From an uncultured Eubacteriales bacterium (lineage in GTDB: Bacteria; Bacillota; Clostridia; Oscillospirales; Acutalibacteraceae): DNA of 41,726 bases. The position numbers were made by a program, and so were the translations under genes. Shown here in pieces: positions 39,026 to 41,726 of this stretch. Below the pieces are notes generated by a model, which saw nothing but the letters and a program-made list of their open reading frames with translations, had not been told where the DNA came from and searched no databases. Location: positions 1 to 41,726 of the forward strand of contig CAKSQT010000009.1 in assembly GCA_934486755.1 (NCBI GenBank), given 5' to 3'. Position 1 is the stretch's first letter; each line of letters starts with the position of its first letter.

Positions 39026-39733
39026 CTATTGTGTATTCGGTCTGAAAATATCGTCAAAACGGCGGCTTTGCGCCATTGAAACATAATCGCCGTCCACCAT
39101 AATAAAGTGATCCAAAAGTTTAACGCCTATATGGTTCATCGCCTGCATAATTTCTACCGTTGTTTTCACATCGTATTCGCTCGGCAAGGCTATACCGCTC
39201 GGGTGGTTGTGGGCAATTATTATGCAGGGTGATTTGCGTTTGATAACCATTTCAACCAATTTTCTGACAGGTATTCCGACCGAAGCCAGATCGCCGCGTT
39301 CTACCACGTCATATCCGAGCATTTTTCCGCTTGCGTCAACACTGATGACCGAGAAAACCTCGTCGGTATATGCAAAATACTTGTTTAACAGAAAATCGCC
39401 TATTTGCTCTATTGATTTAAAGCACCTTTGGCACTTGCATTTTTTGCTTGAATAGATATGCGCTATCGGCAGCATCAGTTTTATAAGCGACGCGGAATTT
39501 TCGCTGATACCGCCTACCTCCATAAGTTCTTCCTTAGGTGCTTCAAGAACACCGCACAGCGAGCCGAAATGATTTACGAGATTGTGCGCTATTAAATTGG
39601 TATCGCGCCTGGGTATGCTGTAAAACAACAGCATTTCCAGAATCTCGTGTTCGGGAGTATTTTCATCGAATCCGTGCTGTTCAAATTTCTCTCTGACCCT
39701 TTTCCTGTGTCCGTCGTGTAAATTTTCAGCCAT
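39026..39733 (-). CDS. radC: RadC family JAMM/MPN protein
   Basis: 235 aa from the ATG at 39733 (GGGAGGGG upstream; the frame is open to 39769). The N-terminal helix-hairpin-helix part (about 1-90) has GHRKRVREKFEQHG and EVGGISENSASLIKLM. The C-terminal MPN domain (about 110-228) has a complete JAMM motif HNHPSG...SEYD (HxH-x7-SxxD) and the Glu of the DEVFSVISVD region. These are zinc ligands of a presumed metalloprotease or hydrolase. The historical link to DNA repair is doubtful. Housekeeping-like in Firmicutes. A plus-strand promoter lies just beyond its 3' end. Confidence 0.93.
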   Translation of the reverse strand: MAENLHDGHRKRVREKFEQHGFDENTPEHEILEMLLFYSIPRRDTNLIAHNLVNHFGSLCGVLEAPKEELMEVGGISENSASLIKLMLPIAHIYSSKKCKCQRCFKSIEQIGDFLLNKYFAYTDEVFSVISVDASGKMLGYDVVERGDLASVGIPVRKLVEMVIKRKSPCIIIAHNHPSGIALPSEYDVKTTVEIMQAMNHIGVKLLDHFIMVDGDYVSMAQSRRFDDIFRPNTQ

Positions 39734-39828
39734 TGCAAGATCCCCTCCCGATTTTACGTTTAATACCAATTATAACCAATTAATCCGCCTTTTTCAAGGC
39801 TTTTATACAAAATAAACAGGAGTTCCGT

Positions 39829-40800
39829 ATGAAAACTTTTAATATCAAAAGCAATGATGAAAATCAGCGCTTGGACAGGTTTGTTTGCAAGACTTGTCCC
39901 GACCTGCCGCAATCTCTTTTGTATAAGTATATACGTACCAAAAGAATAAAGGTAAATTCGGCGCGCGCGCAGATAAGCACTCGCCTCAAAGCCGGAGACA
40001 CGGTTGAAATGTATATAAACGACGAGTTTTTTGCGCCCGTTGCGCCGAAATATGACTTTTTAAGTTCCCCCGCGCTCCTCGATATTGTATACGAAGATGA
40101 AAACATACTGCTTGCCGACAAAAAACAGGGTCTTTTGGTTCACCCCGACAAAAACGAATACCGCGACACTCTGATAGGCAGAATACAGCATTATTTATAT
40201 AACAAAGGCGAATACCTTCCCGAAGAAGAAAACAGCTTTAAGCCTGCGCTTGCCAACCGCATAGACCGCAACACGGGCGGTATTGTAATAGCGGCTAAAA
40301 ACGCAGAATCGTTAAGAATACTTTGTGAAAAAATTAAGTCGCGCGAACTCGACAAATTTTATCTTGCCGTAGTTCACGGCGTTCCGAAGAAAAAAAACGA
40401 TACGCTTGAAGGTTATCTCAGCAAGGACAGTGAAAAAAACAAGGTTTCTCTGTCCGGAAAGCGTACAGAAAACTCACTCACAATCCGCACAAAATACCGC
40501 GTGCTTGACAGCAAAAACAACCTTTCCCTGCTTCTTATAGAACTTTTGACGGGGCGCACTCACCAAATTAGGGCGCATATGGCGTCGATCGGGCACCCCC
40601 TTTTGGGCGACGGGAAATACGGAAAACTAAAAGCGGATAAAAAACTCGGTTTTGACAAACAGGCTCTTTATTCTTACAAACTGTCTTTTAGGTTTACAAC
40701 CGATGCGGGTATTCTTAACTATCTTAATAATAAAAGTTTTGAAGTTAAAGACGTATGGTTTGCCGAAAAACTTTTCGGCGATTACAAGAAATTCATCTGA
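39829..40800 (+). CDS. RluA-family pseudouridine synthase
   Basis: 323 aa. The N-terminal S4 RNA-binding domain (about 13-65) has QRLDRFVCKTCPDLPQSLL. The catalytic domain has motif I LLVHPDK, the catalytic Asp146 in NRIDRNTGG (usual form HRLDRxTSG), and ELLTGRTHQIRAHMASIGHP, then LGDGKYG. It converts uridines to pseudouridine in rRNA, of the RluC/RluD kind; the exact sites cannot be told. The ATG at 39829 follows AGGAG. It is separated from radC by a short divergent spacer, and ends at a strong terminator. Confidence 0.93.
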   Translation: MKTFNIKSNDENQRLDRFVCKTCPDLPQSLLYKYIRTKRIKVNSARAQISTRLKAGDTVEMYINDEFFAPVAPKYDFLSSPALLDIVYEDENILLADKKQGLLVHPDKNEYRDTLIGRIQHYLYNKGEYLPEEENSFKPALANRIDRNTGGIVIAAKNAESLRILCEKIKSRELDKFYLAVVHGVPKKKNDTLEGYLSKDSEKNKVSLSGKRTENSLTIRTKYRVLDSKNNLSLLLIELLTGRTHQIRAHMASIGHPLLGDGKYGKLKADKKLGFDKQALYSYKLSFRFTTDAGILNYLNNKSFEVKDVWFAEKLFGDYKKFI

Positions 40801-40802
40801 TT

Positions 40803-40836
40803 AAAAAAATCCCGGTCGCAAGACCGGGATTTTTTG
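40803..40836. terminator. Bidirectional terminator between the pseudouridine synthase and the symporter
   Basis: AAAAAATCCCGGTC-GCAA-GACCGGGATTTTTT, between convergent genes. Confidence 0.92.
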
Positions 40837-40858
40837 TTAAACGGCAATAGTCCGAACA

Positions 40859-41726
40859 TCAAACCGATTCGTAGGTTTCGATTATTTCCTTTTCGGGGGC
40901 TTTTGTTAAAAGACTTACAACTATTATTGCGACAGACGCAAGTATGAACGCGGGCAAAAGCTCGTATATATCAAACACAGTTCCCGCAAAGTTGACCCTT
41001 ATGACATATTTCCAGACAAATACGGCAATACCGCCTGTAAGCATACCCGCAAGGGCGCCCCATTTGTTGGAACGTTTCCAGAACAAGGCAAACAGCACAA
41101 CAGGGCCGAACGAAGCTCCGAAGCCTGCCCAAGCGAAGGAAACCACCCTGAACACCGAACTGTTTTCGTCAAGCGCCATAAGAACGCCGACAACGGCTAT
41201 CGCCACAACGGTTAATCGGGCTATGACAATAGCGGTTTTTTCGGATATTTTAAGACCGAGAACGTCGCGCAGAATATTCTGTGAAACGCTTGAAGAAGCC
41301 GCGAGCAGCTGCGAGTCCGCCGTTGACATTGTAGCGGCAAGTATACCCGCGAGTATAACGCCTGCAAGCAGAGCCGCAACGGCGCCGTGACGGCTTAACA
41401 GCTTTGATACCTCAACTATTATCCTTTCGGTATCTTCAAGATTTCCAATTGACCCGTATTTGACCATGGCATTGCCGACAACGCCTATCAAAATAGCAAC
41501 AGCCATAGATATTACGACCCAAACAGAAGCAATTCTTCTTGAAGTTTTTAATTTATTTTCGTCTTCAATAGCCATAAAGCGGAGCAGTATATGCGGCATA
41601 CCGAAGTATCCGAGTCCCCACGCGAGCAATGAAAATACGGTAAGGCCGCTGTAAGGCACCGCGGCGTTCTTTTCGGGCGAATAGGTGCTTGTCAGCTTTA
41701 AGAAGCCAGGCAAGGATTTTGCGTTT
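40859..41726 (-). CDS. putP: Sodium:proline symporter (SSS family), 5' part outside window
   Basis: C-terminal 289 residues or so; the frame is open to the right edge, so the N-terminal half is missing. Visible family features: GLGYFGMPHILLRFMA, KTSRRIASVWVVISMA, GVILAGILAATMSTADSQLLAASSSV, ENSSVFRVVSFAWAGFGASFGPVVL, WKRSNKWGALAGMLTGG. These are characteristic of PutP-type sodium/solute symporters. Proline is the likely substrate; pantothenate or other SSS solutes are less likely given the AxMSTADSQL and WAGFGASFGP segments. It has a charged cytosolic tail. It ends at the shared terminator. Confidence 0.88.
   Translation of the reverse strand, partial: NAKSLPGFLKLTSTYSPEKNAAVPYSGLTVFSLLAWGLGYFGMPHILLRFMAIEDENKLKTSRRIASVWVVISMAVAILIGVVGNAMVKYGSIGNLEDTERIIVEVSKLLSRHGAVAALLAGVILAGILAATMSTADSQLLAASSSVSQNILRDVLGLKISEKTAIVIARLTVVAIAVVGVLMALDENSSVFRVVSFAWAGFGASFGPVVLFALFWKRSNKWGALAGMLTGGIAVFVWKYVIRVNFAGTVFDIYELLPAFILASVAIIVVSLLTKAPEKEIIETYESV

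Overview
The window looks like chromosomal DNA of a spore-forming, low-to-mid GC Firmicute, most likely a Clostridia member of the Ruminococcaceae/Oscillospiraceae type. The evidence is spoIIE, a SpoIIQ-like M23 protein and sleB; Firmicute-style RNA regulation (a T-box on thrS, the glmS ribozyme, a tandem glycine riboswitch, a BirA-type box on bioY); AGGAGG-type ribosome binding sites; and sigma-A promoters close to TTGACA-17-TATAAT. Gene identities are from reading the sequence only; no database search was run.

Layout. 1-2804: an AT-rich, leftward restriction-modification operon (HTH-fused Dam methylase, Mrr-like nuclease, DpnII-type endonuclease cut by the window edge). It is followed by a small ISL3-like remnant (2849-3031). 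3049-9765: leftward guaA, a methyltransferase/double glycosyltransferase, and glmS with its self-cleaving ribozyme and an unusually long structured leader. 9911-11514: a rightward Wzz/BY-kinase pair. 11522-17309: leftward thrS (T-box), GH25 lysozyme, class II aldolase and an acyltransferase-fold protein that has lost its catalytic residues. 17401-18209: rightward bioY with a BirA-type operator, then tRNA-Ala(GGC). 18248-26874: a leftward three-gene carbohydrate locus (GH94-like phosphorylase, 1259-aa GH2 enzyme, MGH1-type hydrolase) with a divergent AraC regulator. 26887-32047: DUF1003 protein, serS, a YczE/DUF6198-type membrane protein behind a possible attenuator, a 68-aa protein, and a glycine-riboswitch-controlled AGCS symporter. 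32074-33420: azlCD and a structured intergenic region. 33421-38411: the sporulation genes spoIIQ-like, sleB and spoIIE, interrupted between spoIIQ and sleB by a 1.06-kb AT-rich cassette bounded by long inverted repeats and holding a divergent XRE regulator/partner pair. 38478-41726: a zinc-ribbon membrane protein, radC, an RluA-type pseudouridine synthase and a truncated sodium:proline symporter.

The most distinctive items are the inverted-repeat-bounded XRE cassette, whose operator sits inside the partner gene's promoter; the roughly 240-nt structured insertion between the glmS ribozyme and glmS; the spoIIE promoter with the 21-bp spacing characteristic of Spo0A activation; the competing hairpins between azlC and spoIIQ; and the HTH-Dam/Mrr/DpnII operon. 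I found no CRISPR array, rRNA or intact transposase.
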